From Lentimicrobiaceae bacterium (GTDB taxonomy: Bacteria > Bacteroidota > Bacteroidia > Bacteroidales > F082): 64,000 bases of DNA. The stretch lies in the NCBI GenBank assembly GCA_002708315.1, contig PANC01000029.1, positions 22,596 to 86,595 of the forward strand, given 5' to 3'. Position numbers and translations under genes: made by a program. Positions 28,227 through 37,623 of the stretch are shown in pieces (the first letter of the stretch is position 1; the number at the start of each line of letters is the position of its first letter). A model generated the notes under the pieces. That model was not told the origin of the DNA. It did no database searches and saw only the letters and a program-made list of their open reading frames with translations.

Positions 28227-29690
28227 ATGGATTCGCTAAAAGATTTTAAAATGGGAATGGATTTAACTGCAAAAACATTTGCCGGTCTAGAGGATGAGCT
28301 TGCTAGCGAGCTCAAAAGCCTGGGGGCTATTAACGTTGATATTATTAAACGTGGGTGTACATTTCGTGGTGATACATCCTTAATGTATAAGATAAATTAT
28401 TTGTCACGGCTTGCCATAAGAGTATTAAAACCCATAAGTGTTTTTGAGGTAAAGAGCGATGAGCAGCTTTATAAAAAGGTTAAGAAGATAGATTGGGGGA
28501 GCATATTTAATCTTAATCAAACATTTTCTGTTGAAGCAAATTTATTTTATAGTGATTTGGACCATTCACATTATGCGGCATTAAAAACGAAAGATGCTAT
28601 TGTTGATCAGTTTCGAGAGGCAACCGGCAAACGTCCTTGGGTTAATATTGAAAACCCCAATATTTATATAGATGTGCATATAAGCCATAATCTATGTACC
28701 ATATCTTTGGATAGTTCTGGGGAATCTTTGCATAAAAGAGGGTATAAAATTGATGCAGATAAAGCACCCATAAATGAGATCCTAGCTGCAGGTATGATTA
28801 AATTATCGGGCTGGAAAGCTGATTGTGATTTATATGATCCTATGTGTGGATCTGGAACAATACCAATTGAGGCTGCTATGATGGCAATGAATATACCTGC
28901 AGGATACTATCGTGAAAACTTTGCTTTCATGAATTGGGAAGGATATGATGAAGATCTATGGATGAGTGTAAAGTCGTCTGCTAATGATAAACTAAAGGAT
29001 TTGGAATGCAATATCTATGCTTCAGATAGATCTGATAAGGCCATAGGCATAACTAAAAGAAACCTTAAGCATACTGGCTTACATAAAGATATAATTGTTA
29101 AATCAGCTTATTTTGATTCCGTTAAACCAGAGGTGGACAAAGGTGTCATAATAATGAATCCTCCATATGGAATTAGATTGGAAGAGCGTGGTGAATTAAG
29201 GGATTTATATAAGGGAATAGGAGATGCTCTTAAATCAAACTTTAAGGGCTTTGATGCCTGGATTATAAGTCCAAATTTTGATTCAGTAAAATTTGTTGGA
29301 TTGAGACCATCCAAAAGGATAACTCTTTTCAATGGTCCTGTTGAAACCAAGTATATGAAATTTGAAATATATGAGGGAACACGCAGATATGGAGATACGG
29401 AAAAACAGAATTGGAAAGATACTCGCAAAGAATCTGCAAAATTTGGAAAAGATAGATTGAAAAAGAATTTTTCTGTCGGTAATCCAAAAACTGAGAAAAA
29501 AATATTTACTAAGCCAAAAGAAAGAAGTTCAGAAGAGTCTGACAATAATGAAAATCGTAGAAATGCTCTAGATAAAAGGAGTAAAGATTTTGAAAGAAGA
29601 ATGGAATCCTTGCGAAGATTTACGGGAAGTGGTAGTGGAGAAAAATCAGGTAAACGACCCAGAAAAAGAATAGATCCAGATAAAAATTAG
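28227..29690 (+). CDS. THUMP-domain class I SAM-dependent rRNA (23S) methyltransferase, RlmL-like
   Basis: THUMP-like N-terminus 'FAGLEDELASELKSLGA', 'DPMCGSGTIPIEAAMMAMNIPAG', 'IIMNPPYGIRL' NPPY motif. Confidence 0.92.
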   Translation: MDSLKDFKMGMDLTAKTFAGLEDELASELKSLGAINVDIIKRGCTFRGDTSLMYKINYLSRLAIRVLKPISVFEVKSDEQLYKKVKKIDWGSIFNLNQTFSVEANLFYSDLDHSHYAALKTKDAIVDQFREATGKRPWVNIENPNIYIDVHISHNLCTISLDSSGESLHKRGYKIDADKAPINEILAAGMIKLSGWKADCDLYDPMCGSGTIPIEAAMMAMNIPAGYYRENFAFMNWEGYDEDLWMSVKSSANDKLKDLECNIYASDRSDKAIGITKRNLKHTGLHKDIIVKSAYFDSVKPEVDKGVIIMNPPYGIRLEERGELRDLYKGIGDALKSNFKGFDAWIISPNFDSVKFVGLRPSKRITLFNGPVETKYMKFEIYEGTRRYGDTEKQNWKDTRKESAKFGKDRLKKNFSVGNPKTEKKIFTKPKERSSEESDNNENRRNALDKRSKDFERRMESLRRFTGSGSGEKSGKRPRKRIDPDKN

Positions 29691-29960
29691 GTGAATAAAC
29701 ATCAATAATTGCTAATCAACTATAGTTCTAACCATTGCATTGATTACAATACGTGTAGTCAATGTAAAACCAGTATTTCCTTGGCCAAAGCCTGCATTTG
29801 CAACTAAATAGGTACCGGTTAATCGACTACTTCTAACCTATATATTATTGATAACAATGGAGAAATGTTTGGATTAGATATGCTATGATTTGTAGGAGTG
29901 GATATCCATTTCTAACTATAGTTTCCTGACGAAAACCCCTCAAGTTAGCTTGATTATTTC

Positions 29961-31331
29961 TTACTTCATTTCTTCTGCAAAGAAGTGATAAAACCATGTT
30001 ATGGTTTCTATGCCATTATAGAAATTTATAACAGGAAAATTCTCATTTGGCGAGTGTATCGCATCTGATTCGAGACCAAACCCCATAAGAATAGTCTTTA
30101 TGCCAAGTTTTTCTTCAAAGGTTGATATTATTGGAATACTTCCACCTGAGCGCATTGGAACAGGAGTTTTACCATATACTTTTTCAAAGGCCTTTTCTGC
30201 TGCATAATATGCCGGCAAGTCTATTGGACACACGTAAGCCTGTCCACCATGGTGAGTTTCCACTTTTACTTTTACAGATTTTGGGGCAATTCCTTCAAAA
30301 TATTTCTTAAACATAGCTGCAATTTTTTCATGATCCTGATTTGGAACTAGTCTTGCAGAAATCTTTGCAAAAGCCTTGGAGGGTAGAACTGTTTTTGCAC
30401 CTTCACCAGTATATCCTCCCCAAATGCCACATACGTCAAATGTAGGACGTATTCCTGTTCTTTCAATTGTAGTATAATCTTTCTCACCGGAAAGTTCTTC
30501 AACATTGATTGCCCTTTTATAATCATCTACGGAGAATGGTGCTTTATTTAGCATTTCTCTTTCTTTTTCGGACGAAACAAGGACATCATCATAAAAACCA
30601 GGTATAGTAATTTTCCCATCTTCATCTGTAATTTTGGCTATCATTTTAGCTAAAATATTAATCGGGTTTCCAACTGCTCCACCAAACAAACCTGAATGCA
30701 GATCTCTATTGGGACCTGTTACTTCAACCTGCCAGTATGCAAGACCTCTTAAGCCAGTAGTAATTGATGGAATATCTTGAGCTATCATTCCAGTGTCAGA
30801 TACTAAGATTATGTCAGCTTTAAGCATTTCTTCATGCTCATTACAAAATGCATCAAGACTTACGGAACCAATTTCTTCTTCACCTTCAATCATAAATTTG
30901 ACATTGGTTTTGAGCATGTTTGTTTTACATAATGCTTCAAATGCTTTTATATGCATAAACCCTTGGCCCTTATCATCATCCGCTCCTCGGGCATAAATTT
31001 TTCCATCACGTATTTCTGGTTCGAATGGTGGTGAATCCCATAAATTTAGCGGATCAACGGGCATAACATCATAATGCGAGTATATTAATACCGTAGGTAG
31101 TGATGAATCTATTATTTTTTCGCCATATACAACAGGATTACCTGCTGTTGACATAATCTCTGCAGTATCAGCTCCTGCTTGAATAAGACATTTTTTTATG
31201 TACTCTGCCATTCGAATCATATCATCTTTGTGATCGGATAATGAGGATATCGAAGGAATACGAATTGCATCAAACAATTCTTCCATAAATCTGTCTTTAT
31301 TTTCGTCAATATATTTTTTTACTTTGTCCAA
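29961..31331 (-). CDS. M20 family dipeptidase
   Basis: 'VLIYSHYDVMPVDPLNLWDSPPFEPEIRDGKIYARGADDDKGQ', 'IEGEEEIGS', 'MRSGGSIPII'. Start is TTG; no in-frame upstream ATG seen. Confidence 0.95.
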   Translation of the reverse strand: MDKVKKYIDENKDRFMEELFDAIRIPSISSLSDHKDDMIRMAEYIKKCLIQAGADTAEIMSTAGNPVVYGEKIIDSSLPTVLIYSHYDVMPVDPLNLWDSPPFEPEIRDGKIYARGADDDKGQGFMHIKAFEALCKTNMLKTNVKFMIEGEEEIGSVSLDAFCNEHEEMLKADIILVSDTGMIAQDIPSITTGLRGLAYWQVEVTGPNRDLHSGLFGGAVGNPINILAKMIAKITDEDGKITIPGFYDDVLVSSEKEREMLNKAPFSVDDYKRAINVEELSGEKDYTTIERTGIRPTFDVCGIWGGYTGEGAKTVLPSKAFAKISARLVPNQDHEKIAAMFKKYFEGIAPKSVKVKVETHHGGQAYVCPIDLPAYYAAEKAFEKVYGKTPVPMRSGGSIPIISTFEEKLGIKTILMGFGLESDAIHSPNENFPVINFYNGIETITWFYHFFAEEMK

Positions 31332-31409
31332 ATTGTATGTTGTTATTGTGAATCCCCAAAGGTAAAAAATCTATGTAAAATATTAAAGTTAGGATAAATA
31401 AATCCACTG

Positions 31410-31691
31410 TTATTTTATTATAAATATTAAGTAGTTTAATGGTGGCACATGTTGAATTTCAACTCTTGTAACTTTTGCCCATTGAGGACCAATACTACAC
31501 CAATCTATAAAACTATCAAGGTCAGATTTAGCTCCCTCAGCTTCTATATATACGGTGCCATTAGGTTTATTTGCCACGTGTCCGCAAATATTTAACTCCT
31601 TAGCTTTTTTATTGGCATAAAACCTAAACCCAACACCTTGAACTTTTCCATAAACCGATATTGCTGCAGCTATTTTATTCGACTTTAACAT
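31410..31691 (-). CDS. acyP: Acylphosphatase
   Basis: 'VYGKVQGVGFRFYANKKAKELNICGHVANKPNGTVYIEAEG'. Confidence 0.95.
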   Translation of the reverse strand: MLKSNKIAAAISVYGKVQGVGFRFYANKKAKELNICGHVANKPNGTVYIEAEGAKSDLDSFIDWCSIGPQWAKVTRVEIQHVPPLNYLIFIIK

Positions 31692-31757
31692 AAAAAAGAG
31701 GTTAAACTAAACTTTAAATGATTATGTATGAAAGATAGCTATCCAATTACAGCATAT

Positions 31758-32327
31758 TTAAATGCCCAATCTATTGTTGAAAGTTAACTTTAGTTTTTCA
31801 AATAACTGATCTGGCATTAGTTTTCGCCATGGAATGCCATTAAATTCTTTGCTAAAAGCGATGAAATAATCTATGTTCACTTCGCTAAATTCACTAATTA
31901 CAAAGCTCCTAAAATTTATACCTATTATCCATCCGTCTTCTATACTATTTGACCATTCTTCATAATAATCATTTGTATCAGCATGAAAATTAAGAATATT
32001 CTCACCAATGAGGATGAAGTATTTAATGCCTTCATCGATGAGTAATTCTATGACATTCCGGTACAAATACATTATATCGTTGTATAGTAGATCATTCCAT
32101 TCTCCAATTAATTCAATGATACAATACCTAAGGTCATAATTAACCATCAAGATCTTAATGAAAAGAGTTTGGGAACCAAAATCATCCCATTGTGGATGAA
32201 TTAAATGATTGTAAATGGAGTTTGTAAAAGTGAATTCACTATACTCACGATTATGAAAAGGTGAATATGAGTCTTTTGAAGCATTATAGAGGTCACTCCA
32301 GTGATAGTAGGGCTCAATATCGTGCAT
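31758..32327 (-). CDS. Hypothetical protein
   Basis: Intact 189-aa ORF with plausible composition; no recognised motif. Confidence 0.6.
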   Translation of the reverse strand: MHDIEPYYHWSDLYNASKDSYSPFHNREYSEFTFTNSIYNHLIHPQWDDFGSQTLFIKILMVNYDLRYCIIELIGEWNDLLYNDIMYLYRNVIELLIDEGIKYFILIGENILNFHADTNDYYEEWSNSIEDGWIIGINFRSFVISEFSEVNIDYFIAFSKEFNGIPWRKLMPDQLFEKLKLTFNNRLGI

Positions 32328-32424
32328 TTCATGAATATTTAATAAAAGGCCAAACTTATAGCTGCTAGTTTATTCGAAGAAACATACATGCATTTTTTTA
32401 ATTCAGCTTTTGCTATTCTTTGTA

Positions 32425-32742
32425 TCATAATGCAAACTTAAAGTCTGGAAGCTTCTTTATGTTATCATACATAGTTTCCATTTGAGGTTTGCTTATTATT
32501 GTAACTTCAAACTGATAGCTAGTATAGGAACCTTTTGAACTTGCTTTATTACTAAGATATTTGTTTGCAATATTTAAGTCATTTAGGATATTTCCAATGT
32601 TTGTTATTTGTTCCTCGCTTGATAGGGAGGTATCTAAAACAGTTTTGAGTTGAAACGTAACAGGGAACTCAAGTTTGGCTCCACTAAATGCATCATTAGT
32701 ATCTGGAGTATCACCATTATATGGTGTTTGTATATCTGACAT
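32425..32742 (-). CDS. DUF493-like (YbeD) small protein
   Basis: 'LEFPVTFQLKTVLDTS...SKGSYTSYQFEVTIISKPQMETMYDNIKKLPDFKFAL' resembles DUF493; start chosen at MSDIQT (4 nt after the upstream LpxR-like stop). Confidence 0.7.
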   Translation of the reverse strand: MSDIQTPYNGDTPDTNDAFSGAKLEFPVTFQLKTVLDTSLSSEEQITNIGNILNDLNIANKYLSNKASSKGSYTSYQFEVTIISKPQMETMYDNIKKLPDFKFAL

Positions 32743-32746
32743 ATAA

Positions 32747-33940
32747 TTATATTTTAAAAATAAGTTTAATTCTTCCCCACCTGAAATCATATGCAGTTCT
32801 GAATTCAGGAGTCATATAAAAATTATGTAATTCTAAGCCAATATTATTATAGAATACTGCTAAACCAATACTTGCATTGAATACATGAGTGTTTATTTCC
32901 GAACTGCTTAGTGTATATTTATTATTATTTGAAAATATTCCTCCTTGAAGAGTTGCATCATAAAGAACCAAATTGGATTTACCTTTAATAAATATCCAGT
33001 ATTGAAATGATTTATTTGAGATTCCTCTGTATACTGGAGAAAATGACCCGAACCTTAAATATAATCCACCAGATAATTTATTAAATACTGTTCCCATATT
33101 TGCCCCTGCTATTGCATTTATCTCAAAGTGAGGATTGGAAAATATACCTTTCTCAATTTCAATCTCATAGTTGATTGCTAAAGAGTTATTTATTTGATTT
33201 TCCCAACCAATGGGTTCAATATTATGTATTGATGATTGCACAGTTCCTCCAAGTGATGCGGGACCTATTATTCCCAAGCTAAGTTCACTTTTAAGGCTTA
33301 ATAACTTTTTATAACCATAGCTATGTCGAAAATTTCCAAATGTTAAGAATGCTGAGAATGGCCTATCTCCGATACTTACTTCAGGTTTGTCAGGATTAAC
33401 AGGAGTATAAATGTTTTGTTTAAGAGAAAACCCAAAGTAATTAATATCTGCAGATTTAATACCCAACAATATTTTGGATATTAATGTTGAATGAGCAAAT
33501 GGGGTTACTAAACTTATGTTTACGCCATTAGTGTAGTAATAGTCAGTATTATTAAAAATGTCATTATCAAAGTTAATTGATAAATAGCGAGAATTAGTAG
33601 AATTATCGAAATTATGGTATGATTTTGAATTTCTTAATGGGTTTGCTGAGATCTTATTTATAATGGTTGATGTTTTTGATTCCAGTTTGGAAATATCCTG
33701 GTTAACCTCATCAGGTATTATCTGAGAGAATGATGAACTATATTGAAATTTATTGGGAATATTAACTTCAGTTAATATGTGTTGTGTTTTTCTGTCTATC
33801 AGAGACTGTTGAGTGGTTTTAACAAAATTATCCTCTAGACTTGGCTTTTTTTTAAAATTATCAGGATTTGAACAACTCTTTAATATAATTATTAGGCCCA
33901 TTGCTAGAGGAAGATAGATATATTTGAAAAGAGGGTGCAT
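32747..33940 (-). CDS. LpxR-like lipid A deacylase family outer-membrane protein (DUF2219) with lipoprotein-like N-terminus
   Basis: 'NFDNDIFNNTDYYYTNGVNISLVTPF', 'GDRPFSAFLTFG', 'NAIAGANMGTVFNKLSGGLYLRFG', 'GIFSNNNKYTL'; N-terminal 'LIIILKSCSN'. Confidence 0.82.
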   Translation of the reverse strand: MHPLFKYIYLPLAMGLIIILKSCSNPDNFKKKPSLEDNFVKTTQQSLIDRKTQHILTEVNIPNKFQYSSSFSQIIPDEVNQDISKLESKTSTIINKISANPLRNSKSYHNFDNSTNSRYLSINFDNDIFNNTDYYYTNGVNISLVTPFAHSTLISKILLGIKSADINYFGFSLKQNIYTPVNPDKPEVSIGDRPFSAFLTFGNFRHSYGYKKLLSLKSELSLGIIGPASLGGTVQSSIHNIEPIGWENQINNSLAINYEIEIEKGIFSNPHFEINAIAGANMGTVFNKLSGGLYLRFGSFSPVYRGISNKSFQYWIFIKGKSNLVLYDATLQGGIFSNNNKYTLSSSEINTHVFNASIGLAVFYNNIGLELHNFYMTPEFRTAYDFRWGRIKLIFKI

Positions 33941-33957
33941 TATATTATGATAGTATT

Positions 33958-36486
33958 CTAGAATAATTTAGGATAATTTTCTGGATTATATTCGTGCATA
34001 ATATTGTACAATGCGTCAAAAACATCCTCCGCATTGGGATTTGAAAAATAATCTCCATCAGTACTATAGGCAGATCTATGTGGCTTTGCTGTGAGTGTTT
34101 GTGGCTTGGAGTCTACATAAAAATATCCATTGTGTTCTTCCATAACGATCTGCATCATATAGGCAGTTGCACCGCCTGGAACATCTTCATCAAAGAAAAG
34201 TACCTTGTTGGTTTTTTTGATGGATTCAACTATTATTCTATTTAAGTCGAATGGGATCAAAGATCTAACATCTATCAATTCCACACTAATATTAAATTCT
34301 TTTAATTGTTTAACTGCATCTTCTGCTATCCTGACGCATGAACCATAAGTTACAAGTGTAATATCACTACCTTCGTTTATGATTTCAGGAATACCAACAG
34401 GTGTATTAAATTCTCCAATATTTTTTGGTTTCTTTTCTCTTAGTCTGTAGCCATTTAGGGGTTCAATAATTAGAACAGGTTGATCTGATTTGAGATATGT
34501 ATTATAAAAACCAGCTGCTTGTGTCATATTTCTGGGCACTGCTATATGGACTCCACGCATTGAGTTTATGACCATACTAAGAGGTGAGCCAGCATGCCAT
34601 ATACCTTCCAATCTATGCCCTCTCGTACTAACAATCATTGGCGCTTTTTGTCTACCTCGCGTTCTGTAATGTGTTGTTGCAAGGTCATCACTTAAAACTT
34701 GTAACCCATACAATAAGTAATCAAAGTATTGAATTTCAGCAATTGGTCTAAGGCCACGAAGTGCCATCCCAAGCCCTTGTCCTATTATGGTTGTTTCTCT
34801 TATTCCAGTGTCAAAAATTCTATTCTCACCATATTTATCTTGGAGGCCCTCATAAGTTTGGTTTACACCTCCAATTTTGCCTACATCTTCACCAAATGCA
34901 TAAACTAATGGGTTACTTGCAAAAATTTTATCAAAATTATCTCTTATGATTTCTCTACCAGGTAATATCTCAGGCTTATCATCATATTGGGGATCTATAA
35001 TCTCAACATTAGTGGCAGACAATTCAGATTGGCTATTAAGGTGTGAGCTATAACAATTATTAAAGTACTCCATTTCTTTATTTAACCAATTTCGCACATT
35101 TATTTTAAGGGAGTTTTGAGGGTTTGAACAGCTATTACAAATTAATCTAAGTATTTTCTTTGCAGAGGAGATTATATCCTTGTATATGGGCTCACCTACC
35201 TTGTTTAGGTCTTCTTTAATCTTTTCAATTTCATCTGTGTGGGCACAGTTGCAGTTAGTAAGGTCAACAAGGTTAAGAAGCTCTTCTTTTTTTAATAGTA
35301 TGGGTTTTAAGTAGTTATCCCAAGCATTTTTGCGGGCTTGCTTAACTCTTTTTATTGACTCTTTTTCAATGTTATCAAGTTCTTTAGCCGTTGCAATATT
35401 ATTTTCTATGATCCATTGTTTCATATTAAAGAGACAATCAATTTCGCTTTCATGTTTTAATTGATCTTCAGATTTGTACCTTTCATGAGACCCTGAGGTT
35501 GAATGTCCTTGTGGTTGGGTACAGTCTGTAATATGAAATATAACAGGAGTATGTTTATTCCGGCATATTTCTATTCCTTTTTCATAGATCTCTACTAATC
35601 CTTTGTAATTATTGCAGGATTCTTTTAAAATTATGTATCCATTGGAGTCTCCGTCTTTGGCAAAACCACTTAAAACATCACTTATGTTACCTTTTGTTGT
35701 TTGGTATTTATTTGGAACAGATATTCCCCAACCATCATCCCAAATAGATATTGCAAGAGGGACCTCTAATACTCCAGCTGCATTTACTGTTTCAAAAAAA
35801 TGTCCTTCGGAAGTTGACGCATCTCCAATAGTTGCAAAAGTTACTTCACTTCCTTTATTACTTAATTTATCAAAAGAGGCTAAATCTTTATCATGTTTAA
35901 ATATTTTTGATGCTAATGCTAGACCAAGAGCACGTGGCATCTGACTTGCAGTTGGCGAGGTATCAGCTGAAGAATTAGGCTGCTTTGTGAGGTTAACCCA
36001 TTTACCATTTTCATCAAGGCTTCTTGTTGCAAAGTGGTTATTCATTAGTCTTCCCCCATTTCCTCGGTTTAAATCAAAGTCGGTATCACCATAGAGTTCG
36101 GCAAATACCTCTTCCAAGGTTATCATTCCTGTTGCAAGCATGAATGTTTGATCCCGGTAGTAACCAGATCGCCAATCGCCATCTTTAAACACTTTAGCCA
36201 TTGCTATCTGAGGAACCTCTTTACCATCTCCAAATATGCCAAACTTCGCTTTGCCTGTTAGCACTTCTCTTCTTCCAAGTAAGCTAGCTTGACGACTTTC
36301 ATGGGCAATTCTATAATCATCCAAAATTTCTTTTTTGGAAAGCATTATTTTGGAGGATGACTTATTATTTTTACTCATGTTAACCTTTTGGTTCGATTTA
36401 TTAATGGCCAATGGTACAGCAGTTAGATTATTGTTTATAAGCTTTTTATTGATTCTTTTTTGTATAATCTTGCTATGATATTTCAT
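33958..36486 (-). CDS. Fused alpha/beta 2-oxoacid (branched-chain/pyruvate-type) dehydrogenase E1 component
   Basis: E1-alpha part 'RDQTFMLATGMITLEEVFAELYGD... TIGDASTSEGHFFETVNAAGVL'; E1-beta part 'VYAFGEDVGKIGGVNQTYEGLQDKYGENRIFDTGIRETTIIGQGLGMALRGLRPIAEIQYFDY'. The ORF-track start at 36528 is a TTG that lies within a TAnnTTTG element; 36486 or 36378 are better ATG starts. Confidence 0.93.
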   Translation of the reverse strand: MKYHSKIIQKRINKKLINNNLTAVPLAINKSNQKVNMSKNNKSSSKIMLSKKEILDDYRIAHESRQASLLGRREVLTGKAKFGIFGDGKEVPQIAMAKVFKDGDWRSGYYRDQTFMLATGMITLEEVFAELYGDTDFDLNRGNGGRLMNNHFATRSLDENGKWVNLTKQPNSSADTSPTASQMPRALGLALASKIFKHDKDLASFDKLSNKGSEVTFATIGDASTSEGHFFETVNAAGVLEVPLAISIWDDGWGISVPNKYQTTKGNISDVLSGFAKDGDSNGYIILKESCNNYKGLVEIYEKGIEICRNKHTPVIFHITDCTQPQGHSTSGSHERYKSEDQLKHESEIDCLFNMKQWIIENNIATAKELDNIEKESIKRVKQARKNAWDNYLKPILLKKEELLNLVDLTNCNCAHTDEIEKIKEDLNKVGEPIYKDIISSAKKILRLICNSCSNPQNSLKINVRNWLNKEMEYFNNCYSSHLNSQSELSATNVEIIDPQYDDKPEILPGREIIRDNFDKIFASNPLVYAFGEDVGKIGGVNQTYEGLQDKYGENRIFDTGIRETTIIGQGLGMALRGLRPIAEIQYFDYLLYGLQVLSDDLATTHYRTRGRQKAPMIVSTRGHRLEGIWHAGSPLSMVINSMRGVHIAVPRNMTQAAGFYNTYLKSDQPVLIIEPLNGYRLREKKPKNIGEFNTPVGIPEIINEGSDITLVTYGSCVRIAEDAVKQLKEFNISVELIDVRSLIPFDLNRIIVESIKKTNKVLFFDEDVPGGATAYMMQIVMEEHNGYFYVDSKPQTLTAKPHRSAYSTDGDYFSNPNAEDVFDALYNIMHEYNPENYPKLF

Positions 36487-36558
36487 GCTAGCAAATGATT
36501 GAAATGGTTTTTTTGGCTTTACATGCAAAGGTAATTAAAAATGATTTCAAATAAAATA

Positions 36559-37326
36559 CTAAAAGTTAATATTTATACCAACTGGACAATGGTCTGAACC
36601 CATAACTTTGGGAAGTATAAATGCATCAATTACCTTACCTGCAATGCTATTGCTTACCATAAAGTAGTCGATTCTCCATCCAATATTCTTTGCCCTAGCA
36701 CTAAACCTGTAGCTCCACCAGCTATAGGCAACTTTTGTTGGATATCTTGCCCTAAAAGTGTCAACAAAACCAGCATCTAAAAGGTTGTTAAATCCGTCAA
36801 TTTCAACTTGAGTATATCCTGCTGTTTTGTTATAGTTGTTTTTTGGGTTTGAAAGATCGATTGGCTGATGTGCAACATTTAGATCTCCGCACAATACAAC
36901 AGGTTTGTTTTTCTCAAGATCTTTAAGATACCTTAGAAAGTCTATATCCCATTGCTTTCTATATTCGATACGAACAAGTTCCGATCCCGAATTTGGCACA
37001 TATACATTTACTAGATAGAACGATTCATACTCGGCTGTCAATACACGTCCTTCATTATCATGATTTTCTATACCAATATCAGGTGTAATATTTATTGGGG
37101 TTTCCTTACTCATAATTGCAGTTCCCGAATAACCCTTTCGTATTGCCGAGTTACTAGTAAAATCATATTCAGAATCGAACAACACTTCTCTTACTTGGTC
37201 ATCTTGGGCCTTTGTCTCTTGAAGGCATAAAACGTCTGGTTCCATGTCTTTAACTATTTGGCCAAAACCTTTTTTATGGATAGCCCTTATTCCATTGACA
37301 TTCCATGAAATTATTTTTAGACTCAT
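36559..37326 (-). CDS. xth: Exodeoxyribonuclease III
   Basis: 'LKIISWNVNGIRAIHKKGF', 'PDVLCLQETKAQ', 'LCGDLNVAHQPIDL', 'WRIDYFMVS', 'GSDHCPVGI'. Confidence 0.97.
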   Translation of the reverse strand: MSLKIISWNVNGIRAIHKKGFGQIVKDMEPDVLCLQETKAQDDQVREVLFDSEYDFTSNSAIRKGYSGTAIMSKETPINITPDIGIENHDNEGRVLTAEYESFYLVNVYVPNSGSELVRIEYRKQWDIDFLRYLKDLEKNKPVVLCGDLNVAHQPIDLSNPKNNYNKTAGYTQVEIDGFNNLLDAGFVDTFRARYPTKVAYSWWSYRFSARAKNIGWRIDYFMVSNSIAGKVIDAFILPKVMGSDHCPVGININF

Positions 37327-37623
37327 TTTTTTATGTTTAGGTACAAAAATAGTTTTTATTGATGAATCAGTTAATAGAAATTAATATGCTTTTAGGTATG
37401 AATACAGGTTTGTTAATGATAAAAATAGTTATCAGAATTGTATTATCCTTAATGGTATAATTATGAATAAATTGAAGGTGAGCTACTTATTACTAGGTGC
37501 CCAATATGATCATAAGCTTACTTGTTTGGAATATTTCTTTTTATTGACAACCTCTTAAAAATATGTGTGGAGTTCAAGGAATATCTTAATACAATAAGAT
37601 TAGATGAATAGTTATAGATATCG

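Noticed and set aside
37463-37558. Small ORF MNKLKVSYLLLGAQYDHKLTCLEYFFLLTTS in the xth/TonB-receptor gap
   Set aside because: 31 aa in AT-rich intergenic DNA with no conserved motif or convincing promoter; chance ORF cannot be excluded.
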